64,000 nucleotides of DNA from Clostridia bacterium (GCA_017466365.1 JAFTUG010000002.1:62001-126000), one strand, 5' to 3'. Positions 41,887 to 52,243 are shown, numbered from the stretch's first letter. Numbers and translations are program-made. Notes: generated from the letters alone by a model not told the origin.

Positions 41887-44724
41887 ATGAACAAGAAAAG
41901 ACTTACTGTAAACCGCCTTGCAATGGGTAACCTCAAAGCAAGAAAAAAGCAGTATACCTTAATGATAATCGGCATTGTGCTTGCAATGATTTTTTCATCG
42001 GGGGTTATGTTCTTTGTTTTTAGTGCATTGTCATCATTTAATGAGCTGGATAAGCTGAGCTTCGGAAATCAGGATGCTGTTCTGATGAATGCACAGTACT
42101 ATAATTTTGACCGTGCAATAGAAAATGACCTCATAGATGATTATTCTTTTGCCCATGCAATCGGTTACGGTTATAACGAAGAAACGGGTGAAGAAAGCGG
42201 TTCGCTTATGGCGTGGTATGATGAAGATGCCTATGAGCTTTCCTATGTCGGACTTCGAGAAGGAAGATATCCCGAAAAAGCAGGCGAAATAGCCTTTGAA
42301 CGGGATGCGCTTGTCCGAATGAAGCTTAACGCTCAAATCGGTGATAAGATAACTCTCACCGTCAAAACTCCGAAATCCGAAAATTATCTTTCGGAAACGG
42401 TTGAAAAAACATATACTCTTGTCGGTATTCTCCATGATAAACGCAGCAATATTGAAAGCGAGTTTTCTTTAAACATTGATCAGTTTGAATATCCCGCAAT
42501 TATGTTGAGTGCAGAAGAAAAAATCGAAAACGGGGGAGAAGAACGCCTTGTTGCGTTTATCGACTTTGCAGGCAAGGATGATTTCAATACTCAATGGCAT
42601 ATAAAAGAAGCGATTATTGCCGAAATGGAAGAAAGAGGACTTGTTGACAACGAGGCTGTAAACAGCACCGTTCCTCCCTCAAAAATTCTTTATTTCAACG
42701 GAGATACTCATATTTCAACGCAGAGCCTGCAGAATACCGAAGAAAATATCCGCATGACAACTATTCTTGCTGTTGTTCTTACAACCGTTCTTCTGCTTGC
42801 TTCTTGCGTCGGCATTGTCAATGCATTCAATTCCAATCTTCAGGAACGCAGAAAGCAGATAGGTATGCTCCGTGCGGTTGGTGCAACCAAACAGCAAATA
42901 GTCAAAGTTTTCGGCAGAGAAGCCATAATAATCAGCCTTTGTGCAACTCCCTTAAGCCTTTTGATTTCATATTTTGCTGTAAAAATCATTATAGGATTTA
43001 TGGGTGAAGGCTTTGTTTTTATCCCTGAATGGTGGGTGCTTATAGTCTGCGGATTGTTCGGTATAATCTGCGTTATGGCAGCGGCATTAATTCCGCTGAT
43101 TCGTGCGTCGGCTGTTTCTCCCATGCAGGCAATCAGAAACATTGATTATTCACGCAAAATGAAGAATAAACGTGTTAAATCCCAAACAAAATTCAATGCT
43201 CCGAACCTTATAGCCTCCCGAAATCTTATGTTCAGAAAGGGCAGACAGATCGGTGTCAGCTTTATTCTTGTTGCGACTATTATTATTTCGGGTTTTGGGT
43301 TTGCTTTTATTGAAAAAGAGGCTGAAAGAATGAATTCTTTCTACAACGATTTTGATTATGCATTTGAAAGCAGCGGAGGAACCGTCGGTTCAGATATTTT
43401 TAACTGCAAATGGGGTGTCAAATATTCCGATTTCAGCGAAAGCGTTAAGCAGGAAATTCTTTCCCTTCCTTATGTCAAAACAGTTGGAGGAATTAAAACC
43501 TGCATGGCAAATATTGTTTTTGACGGCGAAAATTCGGATTATATGAGACTTATGTCGATGTATTACGGAAACTCATATGGTCGCTACGAAACAGAAAGTA
43601 TAGACACATACGAAGAATATGTAAATCAGCTTACAAAAACAAAAAACAAAAGATATCTTGCTTTCAGTAATGAAGTTTTCGGCGGTAAAGAATTTTATTC
43701 GTCCGATATCCACAGCTTTGAACCGAGCGATATTGAAGAAATAGAAAAATATGTAACCGACGGAAAAATCGATATTGATAAGCTTAACTCAGGCGAAGAA
43801 ATCATTCTTTTTGCACCGCAGAAAATAGGCTACAGATTTGAACATTATGAAAACGAAAACGGAGAAGGCTTAATTAGCGGCATTATTGATATTTCTGACG
43901 GCATAAAAGAAGAGGATGCACCTTATATCGGAGAAACCGCAGAACTGAGCTATAAAGCAGGCGATGTTGTCAATATCAGCGTGCTTTCAAGCGATATAAC
44001 GCCGCAGGAATTGACCGATGAAGTGATTATTCCCGATGATATAAAAGCGAATAATAAGCAGGTGAAAATCGGTGCAATAGTCAACAGTATTCCCCAAAAT
44101 TCAAGATGGGTGCAGGAAATGAATTTTCTGACAACCAACAGCGGTATGAATCATTTTTATGAAAATCATCCTTATCTTAATATGTATATAACTCTGAAAA
44201 ACGATTGCACCGAAGAAGTTGACGGAGAAATGACATATATTCTCAATCAATATACATCGGGCAACGGCTACCGCATCTATTCAAAATTTCAATCCAACCA
44301 AGAAAAAAGAAATACGATATTTGCTCTTTATATCATTATTATATCCGTTGTTGTTCTGTTTTTCTCAACTGCGGCAAGCATAATCAACAACTCATTGACC
44401 GCACAAATCCGTGAAAGCAAGAGAGAAATTGGAACTCTGCGTGCAGTCGGTGCAAGTGCAAAGGAGCTGACACAATCATATTTCAGACAGCTTCTTTCAA
44501 TGTTCGGCTGGGGCTGCGCTGCAGGTTTCGGGCTTTATACCGTTCTCTGGATTATTATGTATTTTGTTGCAAAATCAACGGATATGAGTTTTGATTACAA
44601 ATATCAGATATGGCAGGCGGCTCTCATCTGTATTGCTCTGCTTGCGGTTTGTTTTGTGAATCTTTATTCCAAAGTCAAAAAGCAGATGAAATACAGCATC
44701 GTTGAAAATATCAGAGAATTATAA
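41887..44724 (+). CDS. FtsX-family ABC permease, large two-module type (1)
   Basis: A 945-residue permease. One N-terminal helix (about 18-46) is followed by a first outside domain of about 240 residues. An FtsX core of three helices comes next (TTILAVVLTTVLLLASCVGI; REAIIISLCATPLSLLISYF; VLIVCGLFGIICVMAAALIP). Then come another helix, a second outside domain of about 340 residues, and a second FtsX core at the C terminus ending KKQMKYSIVENIREL. RKQIGMLRAVGATKQQI and KREIGTLRAVGASAKEL are the coupling segments of each core. It pairs with a paralogue downstream, probably as a heterodimer. Confidence 0.92.
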   Translation: MNKKRLTVNRLAMGNLKARKKQYTLMIIGIVLAMIFSSGVMFFVFSALSSFNELDKLSFGNQDAVLMNAQYYNFDRAIENDLIDDYSFAHAIGYGYNEETGEESGSLMAWYDEDAYELSYVGLREGRYPEKAGEIAFERDALVRMKLNAQIGDKITLTVKTPKSENYLSETVEKTYTLVGILHDKRSNIESEFSLNIDQFEYPAIMLSAEEKIENGGEERLVAFIDFAGKDDFNTQWHIKEAIIAEMEERGLVDNEAVNSTVPPSKILYFNGDTHISTQSLQNTEENIRMTTILAVVLTTVLLLASCVGIVNAFNSNLQERRKQIGMLRAVGATKQQIVKVFGREAIIISLCATPLSLLISYFAVKIIIGFMGEGFVFIPEWWVLIVCGLFGIICVMAAALIPLIRASAVSPMQAIRNIDYSRKMKNKRVKSQTKFNAPNLIASRNLMFRKGRQIGVSFILVATIIISGFGFAFIEKEAERMNSFYNDFDYAFESSGGTVGSDIFNCKWGVKYSDFSESVKQEILSLPYVKTVGGIKTCMANIVFDGENSDYMRLMSMYYGNSYGRYETESIDTYEEYVNQLTKTKNKRYLAFSNEVFGGKEFYSSDIHSFEPSDIEEIEKYVTDGKIDIDKLNSGEEIILFAPQKIGYRFEHYENENGEGLISGIIDISDGIKEEDAPYIGETAELSYKAGDVVNISVLSSDITPQELTDEVIIPDDIKANNKQVKIGAIVNSIPQNSRWVQEMNFLTTNSGMNHFYENHPYLNMYITLKNDCTEEVDGEMTYILNQYTSGNGYRIYSKFQSNQEKRNTIFALYIIIISVVVLFFSTAASIINNSLTAQIRESKREIGTLRAVGASAKELTQSYFRQLLSMFGWGCAAGFGLYTVLWIIMYFVAKSTDMSFDYKYQIWQAALICIALLAVCFVNLYSKVKKQMKYSIVENIREL

Positions 44725-44751
44725 TTTTTACTCCGATGAAAGGAGGACAAA

Positions 44752-47565
44752 ATGAAACGAAAAAAATTAACCGTAAACAAATTGGCTTTCGGAAATTTAA
44801 AAGCAAGAAGAAAGCAATATACATTAATGATTATCGGTATTATTCTTGCGATGACGTTTTCATCGGGTACAATTTTCTTCTTTGCCTGCTGCTCAAATTC
44901 AGTTCAGGAGCTTGTGTATAAAACCGTCGGCAGGGAAAATGCCGTGATGTACGGGGGTAACGATATAAATCTTGATGAAGCTGTTGAACTCGGATATCTT
45001 GAAGAATATGCAACGGCAGAGATAATCGGCTACGGTTATTCTCCCGACGGAGAAAAGGAAAGCGGAACGGCGCTTGCTTATTATGATGAAAAAGCGATGT
45101 ATCTTGCCAATTCAATTCTCGAATCGGGCAAATTTCCTCAGAAAGAAGGAGAAATTGCCATTGAGAAAGATGCTCTTGTCCGTCTGAAACGTGACGGTAT
45201 CAATGTCGGCGATTCGCTCGATATGACGGTTATTGTACCTAACGGAGATAAAGGTGAAGTCAGAGAGGTTAATAAAACATATACCGTTTGCGGAATTCTT
45301 GAAGATAAGCGTGCAAACGTGCAGAGATATGTCGGTGATGAGTCCGAATTTTATCTGTTTCCTGCGGCGATGGTAAGCAGCGAAGAAAGAACGGAAGCGG
45401 GCGGTTTGCCCTGCAAATTCAGATATCTCTCGATTATTTCCGATGACAACAGCGGATATAATGCCGATTTTATAGGCTGGCTCAGCGATTTAGGCTTTTA
45501 TAACGGGAATGCCGAAACATCTTCAAATTATATGCATCAGGTTGAAGACTATATGAGCTATGCAAGCGGTTTTTATGACATCATAACTACCAACACTTAT
45601 CTTGTTGCTTTTCTTATGGCTGTGTTAATGATTGCATCTTGCTTCGGAATAATAAACGCATTCAACACCAATTTACAGGACAGAAAAAAGCAGATAGGTC
45701 TTCTGCGTGCAGTAGGAATGACAAAAAGACAGATTATCAATGTTTTCGGCAGAGAAGCATTTATAATCAGCATTATTTCTGCACCTGTCAGCATTCTGAT
45801 TTCATATTTCGGAGTTAAACTGTATGCGAAAATTATGGGCGAAGGCTTCATATTCAAGCCTGAATGGAGCGTTCTGATTATTTCAACCGTTGCAAGTGTT
45901 GTGAGCGTTATGATTGCGGCGCTTATACCGCTTTTATCCGCAACAAGAATTAACCCTATGCAGGCAATAAGGAATTCAGAGCTTGGCAGAAAAGTCAAAA
46001 ACAAAAAAATCAAGTCAAAAAAGGTTTTCAATGCACCGAATCTTATCGCTAAAAGAAGTATCACCTTTTACCGTTCAAGGCAGATTGGCATTATCTTTCT
46101 TTTGATTGTTATTTCTGTGTTCCCGTGCATCGGCTTCTGCGTTCTCGGTGAATATTCAGCGGTAAGCCAAAATATGCTCAGCTATCCTGATTATACCTTT
46201 GATGATTATAACTATGCCTCAAATGATTACGCCTATTTCCCTGCAGAGCAAACAATGGATGAGGATTTCAGAAATACAATTTATGATTCTGAACATGTAG
46301 GAAACATAAATGGCACAAAAACCGTTAAAGCAAATTTGTTTATTGATGAATTTGACAAATACACGGAGCTTGTCCACACATATCAAACCCTTGAAACAAG
46401 CATAGAATCCGATGTGGCACACGACATTGTCAAGGATACTGAAAGCTTTAAAAAATACGGTGCACGAACCGAGCCTGATGAAGGATATCTTTTTGCAAAA
46501 GAAAAAACAAACTGTCCGAATGAGCTTTTGCCGACTGCTATAAAATCATATGATGAAGCTGATATTGCAAAGCTTGAAAGCAGGCTTATAAGCGGCAAAA
46601 TTGATATTGATAAGCTCAATTCGGGTGAAGAAATAATTCTTGTTGCATATCCCGAAATTGCCTACACTCTGCATTGGCAAACAACAAAAGGCGAAAGGCA
46701 TCTTTCGTGGGACGGTGTTGAACCGCTTGATAACGGAGAACTTATACAGCAACACACCAACTTTGAAACCGAAATACTCGAAAAAGCAAAGCTTGGATTT
46801 GAGGTTGGCGATACGGTTGGTTTCCGTATACTTGTTAACGGCGATAAGCCTGATGGTCCGAATGATTCTTACAGCGAAAAATATGTTTATGACTTGTTCG
46901 GAAAAGAGTTTACAATCGGTGCAATAGTCACTCCCCAAAACTACTATTCGGATACGATAATCTTTGCAACAACCCACTCAGGACTTTCTTCCTTCGGATG
47001 CAACGTCAAGTATGATTCGTTGTCTGTTGATTTGAACAAAGAATGCACACAGGAAATTGATGAAGAAATGCAGCTTTTCTTTACCTCGATGACATCGGGT
47101 AAATCCGCAAAGTTCCAATCGAATTATGCCGATTTGCAGTCGCGTAAATCCGAAATGAAATTTTTGTTAACGGCAATTCTTGCTGTTATAATTCTGTTTT
47201 TGTGCATAGGGGCAAGCATTATCAATAATGCCGTAACCGCAAAGATAAGGTCTGACAGACGCGAAATAGGAACTCTGCGTGCGGTTGGCGCATCGGCAAA
47301 GGAACTTTCGATGGCATTCATTCATCAGCTTGTCAGTATGTTTGTGTGGGGATGCAGCATCGGTTTAGCGGCATATATAATCGGATACACAGCATTCAAA
47401 CACTATTATGTGTTTATTAAAGGATATCCTTTTGAATTCACCTTTGAAATCTGGCAGTCAATAGTTGTATGTGCTGTACTGTTTGTTTTCTGCTGTATCA
47501 ATGTTTATGTCAAAATCAAAAAGCAGATGAAATACAGCATTGTTGAAAATATCAGGGAGTTATAA
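44752..47565 (+). CDS. FtsX-family ABC permease, large two-module type (2)
   Basis: A 937-residue paralogue of the preceding gene with the same layout. Both ends are nearly the same in the two proteins (KLTVNKLAFGNLKARRKQYT here; identical last 15 residues), and both share GKIDIDKLNSGEEIIL in the second outside domain. The outside domains otherwise differ, so the duplication is old and the two chains have probably specialised to face different partners. Coupling segments KKQIGLLRAVGMTKRQI and RREIGTLRAVGASAKEL are intact. The ATG follows AAAGGAGG, 27 nt after the first permease gene. Confidence 0.92.
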   Translation: MKRKKLTVNKLAFGNLKARRKQYTLMIIGIILAMTFSSGTIFFFACCSNSVQELVYKTVGRENAVMYGGNDINLDEAVELGYLEEYATAEIIGYGYSPDGEKESGTALAYYDEKAMYLANSILESGKFPQKEGEIAIEKDALVRLKRDGINVGDSLDMTVIVPNGDKGEVREVNKTYTVCGILEDKRANVQRYVGDESEFYLFPAAMVSSEERTEAGGLPCKFRYLSIISDDNSGYNADFIGWLSDLGFYNGNAETSSNYMHQVEDYMSYASGFYDIITTNTYLVAFLMAVLMIASCFGIINAFNTNLQDRKKQIGLLRAVGMTKRQIINVFGREAFIISIISAPVSILISYFGVKLYAKIMGEGFIFKPEWSVLIISTVASVVSVMIAALIPLLSATRINPMQAIRNSELGRKVKNKKIKSKKVFNAPNLIAKRSITFYRSRQIGIIFLLIVISVFPCIGFCVLGEYSAVSQNMLSYPDYTFDDYNYASNDYAYFPAEQTMDEDFRNTIYDSEHVGNINGTKTVKANLFIDEFDKYTELVHTYQTLETSIESDVAHDIVKDTESFKKYGARTEPDEGYLFAKEKTNCPNELLPTAIKSYDEADIAKLESRLISGKIDIDKLNSGEEIILVAYPEIAYTLHWQTTKGERHLSWDGVEPLDNGELIQQHTNFETEILEKAKLGFEVGDTVGFRILVNGDKPDGPNDSYSEKYVYDLFGKEFTIGAIVTPQNYYSDTIIFATTHSGLSSFGCNVKYDSLSVDLNKECTQEIDEEMQLFFTSMTSGKSAKFQSNYADLQSRKSEMKFLLTAILAVIILFLCIGASIINNAVTAKIRSDRREIGTLRAVGASAKELSMAFIHQLVSMFVWGCSIGLAAYIIGYTAFKHYYVFIKGYPFEFTFEIWQSIVVCAVLFVFCCINVYVKIKKQMKYSIVENIREL

Positions 47566-47570
47566 TTTTT

Positions 47571-48866
47571 ATGAAAAAAATATTCAGTATAATAATGTGT
47601 TTGCTGTTTTGCTTTGTACCGCTGACCACAGCTTTCGCAGAGGAATTACCCTCACAGCCGAAAGTTATGGTTACGGATTATAAAACCGACGGTGAACTCA
47701 AAGCAGGTAACACGGCAAAAATTTCAATCACTCTCACCAACAAAAGCAAAACCGATTATGTCAGAAATATGAAACTGACCTTCTCCGATTCAAGCGGAGA
47801 TATTGTTCCCGTCGGAGTTACTTCGGGTTATGTTGAAAGGCTCAATGCAAAAAAATCCGTGACTTGGGATATTGATGTCAGGATATCCGATTCCGCAAAA
47901 GACGGCAATCATGCAGTTACGGTTGCGAGTGAATTTGAAAGTGAGTCAGGCAGCGGTTCATCCTCCGATGTAATCAATCTCAACGTAATCGGCAAAAAGG
48001 AAGTTGAAACCACAACCGTACCGCAGGATACTTCTCAACCCCGACTTATGGTTACGGATTATATCGTTGAAAATGATAGTATCATTCCGGGCGAAAGCCG
48101 AAATGTGAGCATCACAATCAAAAACACAAGTCCATCAAAGTCGGTAAGCAACATAAAGCTTTCACTTGCTGATGAAAGCGGTGAACTCAAAACGGATGGA
48201 ATGGGCACCGCTTATGTCAAGAGCATTTCTGCAAACGGCACTTATGTCTGGACTGTCGGATTGACCGCCGTTCACACCGCAAAAACGGGTGAACACCCTC
48301 TGATACTTTCAATGGAATATGAAGACTCAAATCATTCGGGTTATTCCGCAAGCGATACTATCAGAGTCAATATAAAGCAAAGCGTGATGCTGAAATATGA
48401 TTCCGCAAGACTGCCTTCAAAATCAATTCAGGGAGAAACCGTAACCGTCAGTATAAATCTGATGAACACAGGTAAAAGTACAATTCATAATGCAATGATT
48501 GATATTGACGTCAAAGGTCTTGACAGCGGCGGTACGGTGCTTGTAGGTGAAATCCTTCAGAGCGAAAGCAAAACAGGAAGTGTAAACCTTCGTGTCAGCA
48601 ATGAAATTCTCGGCAAGGTCGAAGGTATAATCACGATAAACTATGAAGATGATTTCGGCGAAACCTACACCGAAACAGTCGATGTTTCAACAGTTATCGA
48701 AGAAAAAGTTGTTATAACCGATACCGAAGAAGAGGAAGAAAAGAAAAATCCTCTTTGGTGGCTGTTTATGCTTATCGGCGCAATCATCGGTGGTGCTCTC
48801 GGCTTCGGAATACCGCATGCAATCCGCTCAAACAAACAACGCAAAGAGGATGAGAAAAGGCTTTAA
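47571..48866 (+). CDS. Exported, membrane-tethered protein with Ig-like (CARDB-type) repeats
   Basis: A 431-residue protein with a signal peptide (IFSIIMCLLFCFVPLTTAFA, cleavage probably after AFA). It has three immunoglobulin-like domains of about 115 residues; the first two share the opening MVTDY and the third contains VTVSINLMNTGKSTIHNAMI. An acidic stretch EEEEEKK leads to a C-terminal helix (WWLFMLIGAIIGGALGFGIP) with a basic cytoplasmic tail. The fold resembles CARDB/COG1361 S-layer-type modules. Position 5 nt after the second permease suggests it takes the place of a MacA-like adaptor for the FtsX pair. Confidence 0.83.
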   Translation: MKKIFSIIMCLLFCFVPLTTAFAEELPSQPKVMVTDYKTDGELKAGNTAKISITLTNKSKTDYVRNMKLTFSDSSGDIVPVGVTSGYVERLNAKKSVTWDIDVRISDSAKDGNHAVTVASEFESESGSGSSSDVINLNVIGKKEVETTTVPQDTSQPRLMVTDYIVENDSIIPGESRNVSITIKNTSPSKSVSNIKLSLADESGELKTDGMGTAYVKSISANGTYVWTVGLTAVHTAKTGEHPLILSMEYEDSNHSGYSASDTIRVNIKQSVMLKYDSARLPSKSIQGETVTVSINLMNTGKSTIHNAMIDIDVKGLDSGGTVLVGEILQSESKTGSVNLRVSNEILGKVEGIITINYEDDFGETYTETVDVSTVIEEKVVITDTEEEEEKKNPLWWLFMLIGAIIGGALGFGIPHAIRSNKQRKEDEKRL

Positions 48867-48936
48867 TCGGCATGCGGAGTTATAAACTCTGAAAGAACAT
48901 AAGGGCATTTGTTGCTTCAAAAGAAGAGTAAATATA

Positions 48937-48965
48937 TTTACAAACCTATTTTACTGTGATAAAAT
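48937..48965 (+). promoter_or_regulatory. Promoter of the GHL6-type gene, twin of that at 51003
   Basis: TTTACA (48937-48942), 17 nt, TAAAAT (48960-48965). The stretch CTGTGATAAAATTA around the -10 box is identical to that at 51020-51033. Confidence 0.7.
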
Positions 48966-49012
48966 TAAAACAATATTTCAAATAATTTTACTCGTCAGGA
49001 GAAGTGAATGCT

Positions 49013-50959
49013 ATGTTCAGAAAAAGACAGGTTCATCTTGATTTTCATACAAACGGCACTTTGCCCGTTGGTAAAAACTTTTCAAAAGAGCAGTTTCAGA
49101 AAGCTTTGAAAACGGGTCACGTCAATTCGATAACCGTTTTTTCAAAATGTCATCACGGTTGGTCTTATCATCCTACCGAGGCAAATGAAATGCACCCCGA
49201 ATTGGATTTCGATTTGCTCGGTGCGCAGCTTGAAGCCTGCAAGGAAATTGATGTTAATGCACCTGTTTATATTTCCGCAGGATTTGACGAAAAGGAATAT
49301 ATAAAGCGCCCCGAGTGGCGTTATCGCTGTTCACCTGATATAAATGATTGCTTGGAGTATGAAAACGAGGTTCATTTTCATCTTCTTTGCTTCAATACGG
49401 GATATCTTGATTTCCTTTGCAGGCAGATTGAAGAGGTAATGCAGAAATATAATCCGTGCGGAATTTTTCTTGATATTGTTTACCCGAAGGTATGCTACTG
49501 TGAAAAATGCGTTTCGGATATGAAAGCTCTCGGTATGAATATCGAAAACGAGGATGACCGCCAAAAATTTGCCGTAATGACTTTGAATAAATACACAGAG
49601 GCAACAAACGCTGCAGTCAGAAAATACAGCGATACGGCAACGATTTTTCATAACAGCGGGCATATTCCGAAAGGTGATTACGGATTTATTAAAGCAAACA
49701 CCCACCTTGAGCTTGAAAGCCTTCCGACGGGCGGATGGGGATATGACCATTTCCCTCTTTCTGCTGCGTATGTGCGTTCGCTGAATAACACCGATTACTT
49801 GGGAATGACGGGCAAATTCCATCACAGCTGGGGTGAATTCGGAGGGTTTAAGCATCCCAATGCCCTTATTTATGAAACTTCTTTAAGCATAGCAAACGGT
49901 GCAGGCTGTTCAATCGGCGATCAGATGCATCCGCTCGGTGAAATGAATATGTCAACCTACGGGCTTATCGGAAAAGCATATTCGCTTGTTGAAGAAAAAG
50001 AGCCCTGGATTGAAGGTGCCGCAAATGTTGCCGATATAGCTGTTTTGAGTGCTGAAGCACTTACGGGTAACCGTGATGTTAAAGCGGATATAGGTGCCAA
50101 CAGGATGCTGCTTGAAAATAACTGCCTTTATAATTTTATTGACAGTAAAATGGATTTTTTCGCCTATAAAATGCTTATATTGCCTGATGTTGCGATTTTA
50201 TCGGAAGAAACAATCGAAAAGATAAAAGCTTATGCAAATAATGGCGGTAAAATTATTGCAAGCGGCGAAGCCTTGATAAAAGACGGTGAATTCGCTCTTG
50301 ATTTCGGAGCGACTTTCAAGGGTGAAAACGAATATAATCCTACTTATTTTATTCCGTGTTTTGAAACTGTAAACGGTACAACGGAATATTTGATGCGCTG
50401 CAACTCATATAAGCTTGAAGCTGTTGACTGCGAAATCGCCGCATACATGCAAAATCCGTATTTTAACAGAACTGCCGAACATTTTTGTTCTCATGCCCAT
50501 GCACCCAATAATCCCGAAGAAAGCTTTCCTGCCGTTGCAATAAAGGGGAATGCTGCTTATATAGGCTGGGATATTTTTACAGCATATGCCCGTCACGGAC
50601 ATCTTTGCTTTAAAGAACTGTTTACTTATGTGTTGAAGAAAATGATGGGTGATGAGCTTACTGTTACCGCAAATGTACCCGACAGAGCTGTTGTTACCTA
50701 TACAAGACAGGAAAAGGAAAAAAGAAACATTCTTCACCTTCTTTATGCTCATACAACCATAAGAGGTGAGAAAACCGAAGTCATTGAGGATATTGTTCCT
50801 CTTAATAATGTTGAGTGCAGCGTGAAATGCGCTTCAAAGCCGTCAAAAGTGCTGCTGGTGCCTACGGAAACCGAGCTTGAATTTGAATTTAACAACGGCA
50901 TAGCGAAATTTACCGTACCCGAGGTTAATATTCATCAGATGGTTGCCGTTGAAGATTGA
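49013..50959 (+). CDS. GHL6-type hypothetical glycoside hydrolase with trimerisation-like domain
   Basis: A 648-residue protein of the hypothetical-glycosidase/GH42-like clan. The N-terminal barrel has VHLDFHTNGTLPVGKNF, FSKCHHGWSYHP, NPCGIFLDIVYPKVCYCEKC and FHHSWGEFGG. A later alpha/beta part (about 345-425; MLILPDVAILSEETIEKIKAYANNGGKIIASGEAL spans it) matches the beta-galactosidase trimerisation fold. The substrate is unknown; relatives were predicted as glycosidases without experimental proof as far as I know. No signal peptide. The GTG at 49004 is too close to AGGAG, so the ATG at 49013 is chosen. Confidence 0.78.
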   Translation: MFRKRQVHLDFHTNGTLPVGKNFSKEQFQKALKTGHVNSITVFSKCHHGWSYHPTEANEMHPELDFDLLGAQLEACKEIDVNAPVYISAGFDEKEYIKRPEWRYRCSPDINDCLEYENEVHFHLLCFNTGYLDFLCRQIEEVMQKYNPCGIFLDIVYPKVCYCEKCVSDMKALGMNIENEDDRQKFAVMTLNKYTEATNAAVRKYSDTATIFHNSGHIPKGDYGFIKANTHLELESLPTGGWGYDHFPLSAAYVRSLNNTDYLGMTGKFHHSWGEFGGFKHPNALIYETSLSIANGAGCSIGDQMHPLGEMNMSTYGLIGKAYSLVEEKEPWIEGAANVADIAVLSAEALTGNRDVKADIGANRMLLENNCLYNFIDSKMDFFAYKMLILPDVAILSEETIEKIKAYANNGGKIIASGEALIKDGEFALDFGATFKGENEYNPTYFIPCFETVNGTTEYLMRCNSYKLEAVDCEIAAYMQNPYFNRTAEHFCSHAHAPNNPEESFPAVAIKGNAAYIGWDIFTAYARHGHLCFKELFTYVLKKMMGDELTVTANVPDRAVVTYTRQEKEKRNILHLLYAHTTIRGEKTEVIEDIVPLNNVECSVKCASKPSKVLLVPTETELEFEFNNGIAKFTVPEVNIHQMVAVED

Positions 50960-51002
50960 TGTTATCTGCTCAATAAATCTGATTTTTGTTGCTTTTATTG
51001 TG

Positions 51003-51031
51003 TTTACAAATTCAAATCTCTGTGATAAAAT
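51003..51031 (+). promoter_or_regulatory. Promoter of the lipase-CLC operon
   Basis: TTTACA (51003-51008), 17 nt, TAAAAT (51026-51031). It shares the 14 nt CTGTGATAAAATTA and a GTTGCTT upstream with the promoter at 48937, so the two transcription units may be coregulated. Confidence 0.7.
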
Positions 51032-51073
51032 TATTCCCGCTCGGAAAGCATATTTATGGCAGGAAGTGTAAAT

Positions 51074-52243
51074 ATGAAGAATAAATATCCTTTTGTCTTT
51101 GTTCACGGAATGTTTGGATGGGGGAGCGCTGTAGGTCTGGATAAGGTTTCGCCTTATTGGGGCTCTACAACGGGTAATCTTATGAAGCATCTTACCGATT
51201 GCGGTTATGAGTGCTACTCCGCCTCAACGGGTCCCGTTTCAAGCGCATGGGACTGTGCGTGTGAGCTTTATGCACAGCTTACGGGAACAAGAGTTGACTA
51301 CGGTGCGGCACATTCAAAGGCTCACTCCCATGAACGCTACGGAAGAACTTACAAAAAGCCGCTTTTTGAGGGCTTCGGTGAAACAAAAATCCATTTGATA
51401 GGTCACAGTCACGGCGGTCAAGTTATAAGACTGCTTGCTCATCTTCTCACTTACGGGGATGAGGCGGAAAAAGCGGCTGCGGCTGAAAATGATTTGTCGG
51501 ATCTTTTTACGGGCGGCAAAGGTCATTTGATTTCGAGCGTTACCTCAATATGCGCTCCTAACAACGGAACAACCTTGTATTATTTGGCTGAAAAGGCAAA
51601 TATTATTCATCCCGTTGCGCGTGCAATAGATTTTGCAATGGCTGTTTTCGGAAGAACCTTTATTCACGGCAGGCTTGTTGATTATCAGCTTGAGCAGTAC
51701 GGTTTAACTCCTTTAAGGGGTGAAAAGAAAGCCGATAAAATCATAACCGCAATGAACAGAATGAGGGATACCGACGATAATGTGCTGACCGACCTTTCAT
51801 TCAAAGGTGCTTATGAGCTTAACCGAAAAATTGAAATTGCGCCTGATATAAATTATTTTTGTTATACGTCAAATGGAAGCAAAGGGGAAAAACATAAGCC
51901 CCAAAACATAAAATTTCCTTTCCTGAAACCCTTGAGCAGTATTATTGCAAATAAGGATTTGCCTTCTCAACAGTACGGCTTGACATTTGATGAGTCATGG
52001 CGAGAGAATGACGGACTTGTAAATACACCTTCCGGCAGAAATCCGATTGATGAGCCTGCAAAAGAATTTGACGGCAATATTGAGCCGGGTATATGGAATG
52101 TAATGCCCGTGCTTATCGGAGACCACGGTCAGGCGGCAGGGCTTTTTGCAAACAAAGAAAAACTGCACGGATTTTACGGCAACCTTGCGGAAATGCTTGT
52201 TTCAACCGAAAAAGATGCAGATTTCATTAGAAATATAAGGTGA
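51074..52243 (+). CDS. Triacylglycerol lipase-like alpha/beta hydrolase
   Basis: A 389-residue lipase of the staphylococcal/Geobacillus (family I.5) type. It has YPFVFVHGMFGWG with the oxyanion hole, the nucleophile Ser112 in GHSHGGQ, SICAPNNGTTL, and a late DHGQ segment with the catalytic His. Most I.5 lipases are secreted, but no signal peptide is visible, so this one may be intracellular. An ATG at 51056 is possible, yet GGAAG lies 8 nt before the ATG at 51074 and the leader then matches that of the GHL6 gene. The CLC gene follows at 4 nt. Confidence 0.85.
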   Translation: MKNKYPFVFVHGMFGWGSAVGLDKVSPYWGSTTGNLMKHLTDCGYECYSASTGPVSSAWDCACELYAQLTGTRVDYGAAHSKAHSHERYGRTYKKPLFEGFGETKIHLIGHSHGGQVIRLLAHLLTYGDEAEKAAAAENDLSDLFTGGKGHLISSVTSICAPNNGTTLYYLAEKANIIHPVARAIDFAMAVFGRTFIHGRLVDYQLEQYGLTPLRGEKKADKIITAMNRMRDTDDNVLTDLSFKGAYELNRKIEIAPDINYFCYTSNGSKGEKHKPQNIKFPFLKPLSSIIANKDLPSQQYGLTFDESWRENDGLVNTPSGRNPIDEPAKEFDGNIEPGIWNVMPVLIGDHGQAAGLFANKEKLHGFYGNLAEMLVSTEKDADFIRNIR

